Positions 20,023-28,843 of a stretch of DNA of 64,000 bases are shown here, piece after piece. This stretch comes from Pelagimonas varians (GTDB lineage Bacteria; Pseudomonadota; Alphaproteobacteria; Rhodobacterales; Rhodobacteraceae). Numbering within the stretch: position 1 is the stretch's first letter; the number at the start of each line of letters is the position of its first letter. Under the pieces are notes generated by a model. That model was not told the DNA's origin, made no database searches, and was given only the letters and a program-made list of their open reading frames with translations. The stretch spans positions 62,001 to 126,000 of the forward strand of contig NZ_QKMF01000002.1 of assembly GCF_003208435.1 (NCBI RefSeq), in the 5' to 3' direction. Position numbers and translations under genes: made by a program.

Positions 20023-20121
20023 ATGATTGATCGTCCAACTTTGCCAGCAACATCGCGCCAAAGCCTATTTCCACTGTCGCCCATTGCATTGCGATCCTTG
20101 CTTGAACGCAACGGCAGTTAG
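20023..20121 (+). CDS. candidate 32-aa small protein
   Basis: An ATG with a very strong purine-rich ribosome site (GGAAGGGAAGAAG ending right before it) opens a 32-codon frame: MIDRPTLPATSRQ followed by SLFPLSPIALRSLLERNGS. A strong terminator follows 42 bp after the stop. Position, ribosome site and terminator together suggest a short independent transcript. Coding is unproven; a small RNA is the alternative. Confidence 0.4.
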   Translation: MIDRPTLPATSRQSLFPLSPIALRSLLERNGS

Positions 20122-20162
20122 CCTTTGGGTTCGGCTGCCATGGCACCGGCGGTGCCGCTCTT

Positions 20163-20205
20163 TGGCCTGCACTCTCACAAAAAGAGGGGCAGGCCATTTT
20201 TATTT
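20163..20205 (+). terminator. Rho-independent terminator
   Basis: TGGCCTGC pairs with GCAGGCCA, with an inner CTCT/AGAG extension, and is followed by TTTTTATTT. It follows the candidate small ORF at 20023. No annotated gene otherwise ends here, apart from the 133-aa protein gene 249 bp upstream. Confidence 0.75.
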
Positions 20206-20242
20206 GTATGTCAGCCAAGCCAAAAGCTGCTCTAAGCCGAGT

Positions 20243-20590
20243 TTAATGGTCCTCGGCGAGTACGTTCATCAAGAAATCTTCCAAAGCGCCTTTTTCTGCA
20301 TCCGAAATCAAAAATTCTATTCCAGCATTCTGAGGGTCGATCCAACAAAGCTTTGCTGTGCATTTTCCGACCTTGGGAACGCGCAGCGTAACGGTTTGGT
20401 TGTCCCCAATCGCTTTTGCCTCGCCTTTGAATTCAACCTTTGCCCCGAAGGGCGACACGTCTGTAATACGGCAAGCAAATTTTTGGCCATTTGCCTGCAC
20501 AAATCCGGTTAGATTGGAACAATATCGTTCGTGGATGCGATAGGTTTGGATTGGTTCGGGCGACGAAGGTGGGTTTGTTTCACTGGACAC
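20243..20590 (-). CDS. PilZ domain protein
   Basis: 115 aa. RIHER supplies the RxxxR motif and DVSPFGAKV the D/NxSxxG motif that together bind cyclic di-GMP in PilZ domains. The later strand-rich part (VTLRVPKVGKCTAKLCWI, AGIEFL) completes the six-strand barrel. A single PilZ domain with no effector domain suggests an adaptor that acts on motility, envelope or exopolysaccharide functions. The cognate target cannot be told from the neighbours. Confidence 0.85.
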   Translation of the reverse strand: MSSETNPPSSPEPIQTYRIHERYCSNLTGFVQANGQKFACRITDVSPFGAKVEFKGEAKAIGDNQTVTLRVPKVGKCTAKLCWIDPQNAGIEFLISDAEKGALEDFLMNVLAEDH

Positions 20591-20779
20591 CGGCAGACCT
20601 ATTTATTGGAATCAGTCCCCTAAATGATAGATGCTCAACCTTTCTGGCCCGTTAAGAGACTTGTCGTGGTGTTTTGGGGTGGTTTGTGCAGGTTTGGGCC
20701 GGTACTGGATTGAAAATAAACCCAATACCGACCTTTGCCGAACAACGGTCAAAATCGGAATACACCCAAAAGCGACAGT

Positions 20780-21256
20780 TTATCCTAAAATTCCGGGCCA
20801 ATTCGCCTCGCCTTTGGCGATGTTGCCGGGGACGTCTTTGAGCCACAGCTCGCGGGCCCTCAGGTTGGCGTTCAGGTACAATTTGCCTTCATAGATCGTC
20901 CAGGCCTCTGGCAATGTGGGGGCGACATATCCCAAGGATGCGGCGTATGCGCAGTAGCCGCCAAACTGAGGCGCATAGGCCTCAGGGTCGGCCTTAAACT
21001 TGGCGGCGTTTTCTGCGGATGCAAACTGCCATGTGCTGCCTTTCCAATCGACGGTGAAGTCTGCGGACCCGGTAACAGGGCCGTTGCCATCAAAATATGC
21101 AACGGCGTCTGATCCGTCGATTGCGATTCCACCTTCGGCGTAAATTTCAGGTTCGGCTGCCATGGCCGCGTGGGATGTAGCCAAGACGGCGGGGGCGGCA
21201 AGTGCGAGTCCGGCAAGGGACCGACCAAGGAAGCTGCGGCGGGAAATCTGTGTCAT
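20780..21256 (-). CDS. YHS-domain protein with Tat signal
   Basis: 158 aa from the ATG at 21256 (GGAGC upstream); the frame is open to 21370 but the signal peptide fixes this start. SRRSFLGRSLAGLALAAPA is a Tat-type signal. The rest is a YHS-like domain: AVAYFDGNGPVTGSADF, FASAENAAKFKADPEAYAPQ and GGYCAYA with a single Cys. Such proteins are periplasmic and may bind metal. The role is unknown. Confidence 0.82.
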   Translation of the reverse strand: MTQISRRSFLGRSLAGLALAAPAVLATSHAAMAAEPEIYAEGGIAIDGSDAVAYFDGNGPVTGSADFTVDWKGSTWQFASAENAAKFKADPEAYAPQFGGYCAYAASLGYVAPTLPEAWTIYEGKLYLNANLRARELWLKDVPGNIAKGEANWPGILG

Positions 21257-21539
21257 TTTGGGCTCCGTGTTGTGGGCGTCTGAGACCAAGATGCGCAAAG
21301 GGGCAGGCTCGCAAAAGCCCCTATCAAGCCGCTGTGAACAGATGTGTGATCGTGGGTGGAATTGTTTCAATTTCGGTAGGATTTACGCAACTGCATCAGA
21401 TCTGCGCCCCCCAAACGCCCCGAATCACGCTGTTTTCAGGCGATTCCCTTGGTTTTGCACATGAATAAATTGACTATCGCGCATCTGCTGGTAGCTTAAG
21501 GAAAACACTAGGTTTTATTTGTCACGAATGGGGGAAATT

Positions 21540-21854
21540 ATGCATTTTGCACGTATTATGGCGACAGCCGCTGCCTTGGTCGTAACCGGATCAGCTGCGA
21601 TGGCCTGGGGCGACATGTACATGGGGGATGCGACGCATAACCCGAATTCAAACGCGTTGGTTCATGCGTATCATGCGCCAAATTACTGCCCTGCCGGTTT
21701 GCAGCCGGTGACTATAGGCGGCGTTGTTTGCTGTGGAAAACCTAACGCAGGTGCCTATATCGACCGTCCGGGCAAAGCCCGCCGTGTCTCGGCCCCCAAA
21801 CCAGCGCCGCGGGCCTATGCGCCAGTCGGCGAAAAGGGTGTTGTGTACCGTTAA
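21540..21854 (+). CDS. small exported protein
   Basis: 104 aa. Start at the ATG at 21540, which is preceded by GGGGGAAAT; a TTG start at 21519 is possible but weak. Signal peptide MHFARIMATAAALVVTGSAAMA, then YCPAGLQPV and GVVCCGKPNAG with three Cys, and a basic, Pro-rich tail. No family recognised. It probably sits in the periplasm or is secreted. Confidence 0.7.
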   Translation: MHFARIMATAAALVVTGSAAMAWGDMYMGDATHNPNSNALVHAYHAPNYCPAGLQPVTIGGVVCCGKPNAGAYIDRPGKARRVSAPKPAPRAYAPVGEKGVVYR

Positions 21855-21939
21855 TCGCTTCTTGCTTGGCTTTTGGCTTCAGGCCGCGTATAGCGCGGCC
21901 TGACCTGTTTCCACGACATTTTATTCACGGGGCCCAGCC

Positions 21940-22734
21940 ATGCAAGGCAGTGCAAATCTAAACATCATGATCAAAGCCGCGCGAAAAGCGGGGCGTTCCT
22001 TGGTCAAGGATTTCCGTGAGGTCGAGAACCTCCAAGTTTCGATGAAGGGCGCTGGCGACTTTGTATCGCGCGCTGACATCGCGGCAGAGGCGATCTTGAA
22101 AGAGGAATTGCTGGGCGCACGGCCGACCTATGGATGGCTGGCCGAGGAAAGCGAAGAGATCGCGGGTGTGGATCCAACCCGCCGCTGGATCGTTGATCCA
22201 TTGGACGGCACCACAAACTTTCTGCACGGACTTCCGCATTGGGCTGTTTCGATTGCGCTTGAACACAAAGGCCAAATTGTTGCCGGCGTGATTTTTGACC
22301 CGGCCAAAGACGAAATGTTTTACGCTGAAAAAGGCACCGGTGCCTGGTTGAACGACAGCAACCGGATCCGTGTATCCGGCCGCCGCCGTATGATCGAAGG
22401 TGTGTTTGCCACAGGTATCCCCTTTGCTGCGAAACGCACGTTGCCTGCCACGCTCAAGGATCTGGCCCGCTTGATGCCTGAATGCGCTGGTGTTCGCCGC
22501 TTTGGCTCTGCTGCGCTGGATTTGGCATATGTCGCCGCTGGCCGCTATGACGGCTACTGGGAGCGGGAGCTGAACCTTTGGGACATCGCTGCCGGTTATT
22601 TGATCGTCAAAGAAGCCGGTGCGCTGGTAGAAGGCATTCGCCCGGATCAAGACCCATTGGCTAGCGGAAGCCTGCTATGCGCCAACAACGATATCTTTAG
22701 CAGCTTGGCCAAAACAATCCGCGACCCCAAGTAA
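21940..22734 (+). CDS. suhB: inositol monophosphatase family protein (SuhB type)
   Basis: 264 aa. Metal-binding motifs of the family are all visible: WLAEESEE (Glu), WIVDPLDGTTNFLHG (Asp, Asp, Gly-Thr) and ELNLWDIAAGYLIVKEAGA (the third Asp in WD). It hydrolyses inositol-1-phosphate or a related sugar phosphate, and SuhB homologues also take part in rRNA transcription complexes. The symbol is the usual one, not proven here. Confidence 0.88.
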   Translation: MQGSANLNIMIKAARKAGRSLVKDFREVENLQVSMKGAGDFVSRADIAAEAILKEELLGARPTYGWLAEESEEIAGVDPTRRWIVDPLDGTTNFLHGLPHWAVSIALEHKGQIVAGVIFDPAKDEMFYAEKGTGAWLNDSNRIRVSGRRRMIEGVFATGIPFAAKRTLPATLKDLARLMPECAGVRRFGSAALDLAYVAAGRYDGYWERELNLWDIAAGYLIVKEAGALVEGIRPDQDPLASGSLLCANNDIFSSLAKTIRDPK

Positions 22735-22778
22735 CGAAGGGTCGCTGTGCATCGGCAGGTCTGACTTTGCAGATCTGT

Positions 22779-23156
22779 TTATGTATTGGGTTTATCCGAC
22801 GGGTGGTTCACCCCGTCCACCCATCCGATTGGTTCCATATCGGATGGCTCCACCCCTTCCAGCGCATATAAATTGACGCCAAATTCGTTCGGATTCGAGC
22901 GGCGCTGATGGTACATATAGATCCCGCAAACGGAACAGAAGTGGTGTTTGGCGGTATGTGTGTTGAACGAATACTGCGTCAGCTTTTCTGCCCCTTGGAT
23001 AACTTCGATCCCGCCCAAAGGGGCAGAGACTGCAGGGGCACCTCGACGCCGGCAGAATGAACAGTCGCATCGCCGCGCGGTGTTCAGCCCATCGCTTAGG
23101 GTGACGCGCAATATAACGGCTCTGCAGTGGCAGGCCGCTGTGACAGGGTCAGTCAT
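22779..23156 (-). CDS. GFA (CENP-V/glutathione-dependent formaldehyde-activating-like) family protein
   Basis: 125 aa from the ATG at 23156, which overlaps the rhomboid stop as ATGA. ACHCRAV, CDCSFCRRRGA and HHFCSVCGIYMYHQRR give the zinc-binding Cys pairs of the GFA fold. Members bind glutathione adducts or have unknown substrates. Translation is probably coupled to the rhomboid gene upstream. Confidence 0.87.
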   Translation of the reverse strand: MTDPVTAACHCRAVILRVTLSDGLNTARRCDCSFCRRRGAPAVSAPLGGIEVIQGAEKLTQYSFNTHTAKHHFCSVCGIYMYHQRRSNPNEFGVNLYALEGVEPSDMEPIGWVDGVNHPSDKPNT

Positions 23157-23890
23157 TTCTTCGGAATCCTTGGAATACTGGTTACGGAATAGCGGGCTTC
23201 GGGGTGGGGCGGCTGCCCATGGTGTTTGTGCCAAAAGCTTGTACCGCCAAGCCGTAAAAAGGTCGGCACAGCCAGTACAAGCCCCGCGACAAAGCCGCCC
23301 GCATGGGCCCAATAGGCAACCCCGCCGGTCAAGGGGTCACTGCCGATACCACCAAACACCTGCATCGCGAACCAGACGGCGAGGACGATCCAAGCGGGGA
23401 TAGGGAAAATTTTAAAAAAGATGATCAAGATCAGAATGATATCTACCCGCGCCTTGGGGTAGAGCAGTAAGTACCCGCCCATGACACCAGCAATTGCGCC
23501 AGAGGCACCCACGGTAGGAACATTAGAGTAGGGGGCAGAAAGATAGTGGATCAATCCTGCGGCAATGCCTGCGGCGAGATAAAACAGTGCAAAACCGAGG
23601 TGGCCCATTTCATCTTCTAGGTTGTCGCCGAAAATATACAAAAACAACATGTTGCCAGCAAGGTGCATCCAGCCGCCATGCAAAAACATGGAAGTGACCA
23701 ATCCGGCAAATCCGTGTCCTTCGCTCAAGAATACCGGAACCAAGGCAAAGTCAGCATAAAAAGCCAACTGGTCACGCGGTGATACCACCAATTGCGATGC
23801 TGCGATCATGACCATCACATTGATGAAAAGCAGGGCGTAGGTGACATAGGGCGTGCGCCCTGACGGGTTGTGATCGCGAATTGGGAACAT
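23153..23890 (-). CDS. rhomboid family intramembrane serine protease
   Basis: 245 aa, six or seven predicted membrane segments. HGGWMHLAGNMLFLYIFGDN carries the conserved His-Asn region, GASGAIAGVMGGYLLLYP the nucleophile Ser in GxSG, and YWAHAGGFVAGL the catalytic His. It cleaves membrane proteins within the bilayer. No substrate is indicated. Confidence 0.93.
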   Translation of the reverse strand: MFPIRDHNPSGRTPYVTYALLFINVMVMIAASQLVVSPRDQLAFYADFALVPVFLSEGHGFAGLVTSMFLHGGWMHLAGNMLFLYIFGDNLEDEMGHLGFALFYLAAGIAAGLIHYLSAPYSNVPTVGASGAIAGVMGGYLLLYPKARVDIILILIIFFKIFPIPAWIVLAVWFAMQVFGGIGSDPLTGGVAYWAHAGGFVAGLVLAVPTFLRLGGTSFWHKHHGQPPHPEARYSVTSIPRIPKK

Positions 23891-23959
23891 GCGGCCAAGA
23901 TTGGCAGCCTGCGCGCCAGCGTCAAGGCGGAACTGAATGGTCCCGCCTTGAGAACGAGT

Positions 23960-26900
23960 TTAGTCGGCTCCGGCCAGAAGCGCTGCATTGCCGCCAGCGG
24001 CCGTGGTATCAATGCACACATGCCGTTCCGCCCGGACATGCGCAATGTCGGGTGCATCTGTGACAAGCGGCAGCAGAGGGCCGGTTCGTGCGGCCAAAGC
24101 TTGGCGGTAGGCACGGGCGGTGTCATTGTCGCCCCACCATAATGCACCCGAAAAGCCGGTGAGCGCGCGCAAAGCCTCAGCTGGCAGGGCACCTTGGATC
24201 TCTACAGCACAGCCTCCCAACTCTTGCACGGCTTGCGCTTGACGGCGTGCGGTTTCCGCACCGGGGCCAAGGCACAGGACAGGAGGACGGGAAACGTGGC
24301 TGTGCTGGTTGGTTTCACCGGTTGGGCCAGGCAGCTCTTGTGTTGTTGGTATGTTCGGCTTTGGAGCAGACGCAAGGGTGCGTTGAACCCGTTCTACGCT
24401 ATCGCTTCCGGCCCAAGGGGTTCCCGTTGTCGGGGCCTGTGTGTGCCGGAAGCGGTCCACATAGAACGGCCCGCCGGCTTTGGGGCCAGTCCCCGAAAGG
24501 CCTTCTCCGCCGAACGGCTGACTGCCAACGATGGCCCCGATCTGGTTGCGATTGACATAGATATTGCCCGCGTGCACGCGTTCGGTGACGTGTTGAACGC
24601 GGTCGTCGATGCGGGTCATCAGCCCAAAGGTCAGGCCATAGCCCGTGGCGTTGATTGCATCAATGACATCGTCGATTTCAGTCGCCTTGAACGTGGCGAC
24701 ATGCAGCACTGGCCCAAAAATTTCGCGGGTCATATCGGCGATACTGTTCACACGGATCAGGGTGGGCGGCACGTAGTACCCGTTTGTCGGGACAGTGCAG
24801 CGTTTCAGCTCGCGCCCCTCTGACTGGGCCGCGTCAATGTGTTCCATAATGCCAGCGCGTGCCTCTTGGTCGATCACAGCGCCAAGGTCGCTGCGCAAAT
24901 CCCACGGTGTGGTGGCGACCAAACTGTCCATTGCGCCCGTCAGCATTTCAAGGAAGCCTTTGGCGATGTCCTCTTGCACATACAGACAGCGTAGGGCCGA
25001 GCACCGTTGACCTGCGGATTGAAAGGCGGATTCCACAATGGCTTGGACTGCTTGTTCAGGCAATGCAGTGCTGTCGACGATCATTGCATTCAACCCGCCG
25101 GTTTCCGCAATCAGGGGGGTGCCCGGTGCCAAGTGCTTGGCGACGGATGCGTGAATGATCTGTGCCGTTGCAGTTGAGCCGGTAAAGGCTACGCCCGATA
25201 CCTGTGGTTGCGATGTCAGCGCGGCCCCAACATCCCCTGCTCCGGGCAAAAGCTGCAGGACGGACCTTGGAACACCGGCGTCGTGCAGCAATTGCACTGC
25301 CCGATAGGCGATCAGCGGGGTCTGTTCGGCCGGTTTGGCCAGCACGGCATTCCCTGCCGCCAAAGCCGCTGAAATTTGCCCTGTAAAAATGGCCAAGGGA
25401 AAGTTCCAAGGAGAAATGCAGGCGATGACACCGCGCGCTGGTGCGCCGTTGGTGCGGGCTGCATAATACCGCAAAAAATCCACTGCCTCACGCAATTCGG
25501 CGACGACATCCAGCATGGTTTTACCGGCTTCGCGATGTAGCAAAGCAAACAGTTCTCCGAAGTTTTGTTCAAGAAGATCAGCGGCACGGTTCAAAGTGGC
25601 GCAGCGTTCTTGCGGGCTGGCCAGCCAAGGTCGGGCGGAGCTGGCGGCAAGGGCAACAGTCTCTGGCGTGGCCCAAGTAATTTGACCCACGATTTCGTTT
25701 GGATCGGATGGGTTGAGCACTTGGGACGTGTCGCCCGTGATGCCTTCCGATGCGCAAAGCGGAGCACCGTGCCATTGGTTGGCGTGAAACGGTTGCCGCG
25801 CATCTTCGATATGTTGCAGCGTCGGACGGTCACGTAGATCGAAGCCAAGGGAGTTTGGCCGCTCGGGTTGAAACAGATCCGGGCCTGCGGTCAAAGAGGC
25901 AACTGGTGCAGCCTCAAACGGATCGGCAGCGACCACCTCTGGTGCAACCTCTTCGTCCACGATCTGGTTGACGAAAGACGAATTCGCCCCGTTTTCCAAA
26001 AGTCGGCGCACCAAATAGGCCAGCAGATCGCGGTGTGCCCCAACAGGTGCATAAATCCGGCAACGGGTTTGATTTTGGTCTTTGACCAAGGAATGCAGGG
26101 TTTCGCCCATGCCATGCAAGCGCTGGAATTCGAAGGCTTGTTTGTCTTCCGCCATGTGCAAGATGGCAGCAACTGTGTGGGCATTATGGGTGGCAAACTG
26201 CGGATAAATCCGGTCGGTCATGCCCAGCAATTTGCGGGCATTGGCGATATAGGACATATCGGTGTTGGTTTTAGACGTGAAAACCGGAAATCCTTCGAGG
26301 CCCGCAACTTGCGCCTTCTTGATTTCGCTGTCCCAATAGGCCCCTTTGACCAAACGTACCATGATCCGGCGGTCGTGCTTAGTGGCGATGTCATTCAAGT
26401 AATCAATCACCGCCCCGGCGCGCTGACCATAAGCTTGCACCACAACGCCAAATCCATCCCAGCCAGCCAGAGAAGGATCACTCAGAACCGCGTCGATCAC
26501 ATCGAGCGAGATGGACAGGCGGTCGGCTTCTTCTGCGTCAATGTTCAGGCCAATTCCGGCCGAGCGCGCCAGCCCTGCCAAGGACCGCAGGCGCGGAACA
26601 AGGTTTTGCATTACAGCGGTATGCTGCGTTTCATCATAGCGGGCATAAAGCGCCGAGAGTTTGACGGAGATGCCGGGGTTTTCGCGGATATCCTTGCTGT
26701 GCGCCGCCTCGGCGATAGCGGAAATTGCCCGCGAATAGGCAAGGTGATACCGGCGGGCGTCCGCTTCGGTGCGGGCGGCTTCGCCGAGCATATCGTAGCT
26801 ATAGGTATACCCCTTTGCTTCCATTGCCGACCCGCGTTTCATAGCTGACTGAATGGTTTCGCCCAATACGAATTGCGCGCCCATTTCCTTCATGGCGCGG

Positions 26901-27376
26901 GCGACAGCGGTGCGGATCACCGGTTCGCCCAAGCGTTTGATGGCACCGCGCAAATGGCCAACGGGGCCGGGGGTGTCTTCTGTTAGAACCTTGCCGGTCA
27001 GCATCAAGGCCCATGTTGATGCATTGACCAAAGGCGATGTTGAGGCGCCCATGTGTTTGCCCCAATTCGACGGTGCAATCTTGTCTTCGATCAGGGCGTC
27101 GATTGTGGTTGCGTCAGGCACCCGCAACAGGGCTTCGGCCAGACACATCAGTGCAATGCCTTCGTCGGTGGATAGACCATATTCGGCCAGGAAAACTTCC
27201 ATGATGCCGGGTTTGGTGCTGGATCTAATGTCGCGCACCAATTGCGCTGCTCTGGCACTGATGCCTTGCCGTTGTGCCGTGTCGAGGCCGGCGATGCGGC
27301 GAAGATGCGCAATCGTCTCAGCTTCGTTGGTGTATGTCAGATCGTCGATACGGGAGCGCAATGTGTTATTCGGCAT
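23960..27376 (-). CDS. putA: bifunctional proline dehydrogenase / glutamate-semialdehyde dehydrogenase
   Basis: 1138 aa. It oxidises proline to glutamate in two steps. The N-terminal half holds the FAD-dependent PRODH barrel (GVVVQAYGQRAG, VRLVKGAYWDSEIKKAQ). The C-terminal half is an aldehyde dehydrogenase with VAFTGST, ETGGLNAMIV and FQSAGQRCSALR carrying the catalytic Cys; a short C-terminal extension follows. It lacks the N-terminal ribbon-helix-helix found in E. coli PutA (about 1320 aa), so it should not regulate itself. A divergent Lrp-type gene lies 141 bp away. Confidence 0.96.
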   Translation of the reverse strand: MPNNTLRSRIDDLTYTNEAETIAHLRRIAGLDTAQRQGISARAAQLVRDIRSSTKPGIMEVFLAEYGLSTDEGIALMCLAEALLRVPDATTIDALIEDKIAPSNWGKHMGASTSPLVNASTWALMLTGKVLTEDTPGPVGHLRGAIKRLGEPVIRTAVARAMKEMGAQFVLGETIQSAMKRGSAMEAKGYTYSYDMLGEAARTEADARRYHLAYSRAISAIAEAAHSKDIRENPGISVKLSALYARYDETQHTAVMQNLVPRLRSLAGLARSAGIGLNIDAEEADRLSISLDVIDAVLSDPSLAGWDGFGVVVQAYGQRAGAVIDYLNDIATKHDRRIMVRLVKGAYWDSEIKKAQVAGLEGFPVFTSKTNTDMSYIANARKLLGMTDRIYPQFATHNAHTVAAILHMAEDKQAFEFQRLHGMGETLHSLVKDQNQTRCRIYAPVGAHRDLLAYLVRRLLENGANSSFVNQIVDEEVAPEVVAADPFEAAPVASLTAGPDLFQPERPNSLGFDLRDRPTLQHIEDARQPFHANQWHGAPLCASEGITGDTSQVLNPSDPNEIVGQITWATPETVALAASSARPWLASPQERCATLNRAADLLEQNFGELFALLHREAGKTMLDVVAELREAVDFLRYYAARTNGAPARGVIACISPWNFPLAIFTGQISAALAAGNAVLAKPAEQTPLIAYRAVQLLHDAGVPRSVLQLLPGAGDVGAALTSQPQVSGVAFTGSTATAQIIHASVAKHLAPGTPLIAETGGLNAMIVDSTALPEQAVQAIVESAFQSAGQRCSALRCLYVQEDIAKGFLEMLTGAMDSLVATTPWDLRSDLGAVIDQEARAGIMEHIDAAQSEGRELKRCTVPTNGYYVPPTLIRVNSIADMTREIFGPVLHVATFKATEIDDVIDAINATGYGLTFGLMTRIDDRVQHVTERVHAGNIYVNRNQIGAIVGSQPFGGEGLSGTGPKAGGPFYVDRFRHTQAPTTGTPWAGSDSVERVQRTLASAPKPNIPTTQELPGPTGETNQHSHVSRPPVLCLGPGAETARRQAQAVQELGGCAVEIQGALPAEALRALTGFSGALWWGDNDTARAYRQALAARTGPLLPLVTDAPDIAHVRAERHVCIDTTAAGGNAALLAGAD

Positions 27377-27517
27377 ACAATGTTCCTGTTTGGCTCGAGG
27401 TTTCGAAGTGTCGCAATTTGAGTTAAGCTAAATCCCGTATATAGCATTTCAATACGGCGGTTTTCCTGATAATGTAGTTGTGCGCGGGCGATACGACTTA
27501 AAAATGAGGGACGCGAC

Positions 27518-27994
27518 ATGCAAACGGATCGAGCGGAATTGGACGGGTTTGATCGGGCTATTTTGACAACACTGGCCGAAGAAGGGCGTATTTCCATTGC
27601 AGATCTGGCGCGGCGCATCGGCCTGTCCAAATCGCCAACTCAAGCCCGATTGCGTAAACTGGAAAAGACGGGAGCCATTCGCGGCTATCGCGCCATCCTT
27701 GATCCGATCCAGCTGGGGTTGGACCATGTGGCCTTTGTTGAAGTTAAGATGAATAACACCAGCGAACCTGCTTTGGCCAAGTTCAATGCGGCCGCCACGG
27801 ATATCCCAGAAATCGAACAGGTGCATCTGATTGCCGGTAACTTTGACTACTTGCTCAAAGTGCGGACGGCTGACATGCGATCGTATCGCCGGGTTTTGGC
27901 TGAAAAAGTGTCGACCTTGCCGGGGATTGCTTTTACGTCGACCTATGTCGCGATGGAGGCTGTAAAAGAAGACGGTCTCGCGGATGTGACTTGA
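27518..27994 (+). CDS. putR: Lrp/AsnC family regulator, probable PutR
   Basis: 158 aa. N-terminal HTH (ILTTLAEEGRISIADLARR, IGLSKSPTQARLRKLE) and C-terminal RAM/AsnC ligand domain (IEQVHLIAGNFDYLLKVR). Divergent to putA with 141 bp between the starts, the arrangement of PutR, which switches on putA when proline is present. The putR name is inferred from this context. Confidence 0.9.
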   Translation: MQTDRAELDGFDRAILTTLAEEGRISIADLARRIGLSKSPTQARLRKLEKTGAIRGYRAILDPIQLGLDHVAFVEVKMNNTSEPALAKFNAAATDIPEIEQVHLIAGNFDYLLKVRTADMRSYRRVLAEKVSTLPGIAFTSTYVAMEAVKEDGLADVT

Positions 27995-28024
27995 CGGATT
28001 TCAAATCTGCGCCACCATAAGAAT

Positions 28025-28567
28025 ATGCTACGTATATCTTTGATCCCGCTTTTCTTGGCAGGGGGTGCATTTGCCGATGGCTGCCCTGTCGCTCCAGATC
28101 ACTCAGAACCGCTGCAAGTGTTGTATGATCAGCTTCAGCAGGTGGATGGCGATATGGAGGCGCGGAAGGTTTCCAACCAGATGTGGCAATACTGGGCGGA
28201 TGCCCCTGATGAAGCCAGCCAAGAGATCTTGGATGAGGGAATGCAGGCACGAGCAGCGTTTGATTTTGTAAGAGCCTTAGATCGATTCGATCGGCTGGTC
28301 GGATACTGTCCTTTCTATGCAGAAGGCTACAACCAGCGTGCTTTTGTGACCTATCTTCGCCAAGATTACGAAGGGGCTTTACCTGACTTGGAGCGGGCAC
28401 TGGAGCTAAATCCCAAGCATTTGGGGGCCTTATCGGGGCGCGCGCTGAGTCTGTTGGCTTTGGGCCGGGATTTGGAAGGCCAAAAAGCCCTGCGTGAGGC
28501 CTTGGAGTTGAACCCGTGGTTGTCAGAGCGGCACTTACTTAAACCTTTGCCCGGGCAAGAGCTTTAA
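28025..28567 (+). CDS. exported TPR protein
   Basis: 180 aa. Signal peptide MLRISLIPLFLAGGAFADG, then at least two TPR units (AEGYNQRAFVTYLRQDYEGA, LGALSGRALSLLALGRDLEG) in the C-terminal half. Probably a periplasmic interaction module. No specific partner is evident. Confidence 0.78.
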   Translation: MLRISLIPLFLAGGAFADGCPVAPDHSEPLQVLYDQLQQVDGDMEARKVSNQMWQYWADAPDEASQEILDEGMQARAAFDFVRALDRFDRLVGYCPFYAEGYNQRAFVTYLRQDYEGALPDLERALELNPKHLGALSGRALSLLALGRDLEGQKALREALELNPWLSERHLLKPLPGQEL

Positions 28568-28618
28568 CCTTTCTGGGTCTTTACACCGCCGAAAGCAAAG
28601 CTATTGTCGCGCCAGCTG

Positions 28619-28705
28619 GCCCGCGTGGTGGAATGGTAGACACAGGAGACTTAAAATCTCCAGGCTTAATAGGCCGTGCCGGTTCGAGTCCGGCCGCGGG
28701 TACCA
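28619..28705 (+). tRNA. tRNA-Leu (UAA)
   Basis: The cloverleaf is readable: acceptor GCCCGCG pairing with CGCGGGT (one G-U), an anticodon stem GGAGA/TCTCC with loop CTTAAAA giving anticodon UAA, a long variable arm as in class II tRNAs, T arm GCCGGTTCGAGTCCGGC, and an encoded CCA. The integrase gene begins 139 bp downstream, so the 3' end is the likely phage attachment site. Confidence 0.96.
28676..28705 (+). other. probable attL: 3' end of tRNA-Leu
   Basis: A tyrosine integrase gene immediately follows the tRNA, the usual arrangement when a phage inserts into the 3' end of a tRNA gene and restores it. The exact core is not known because no second copy of the tRNA end was found near 60.4-60.8 kb. 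Confidence 0.4.
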
Positions 28706-28843
28706 TTTGATGGGTTGGCTTAGGTCAACCCGTCACATACCCCAACAATTTATGACAATTGGACACTCCGAGTTGGTCTGTTTAGGTTGATTTGACCCAT
28801 TGCGGCGTGTTTGTTTACCCACAAATTACACACGTGGGTAAAA

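Noticed and set aside
19915-20242. A tRNA, SRP RNA or 6S RNA in this gap
   Set aside because: No cloverleaf, no SRP tetraloop core and no closing 6S-type stem could be found; only the small frame and terminator remain.
25868-26848. A 326-aa plus-strand frame inside putA
   Set aside because: It is opposite a clear 1138-aa PutA; the product has no domain and no start site.
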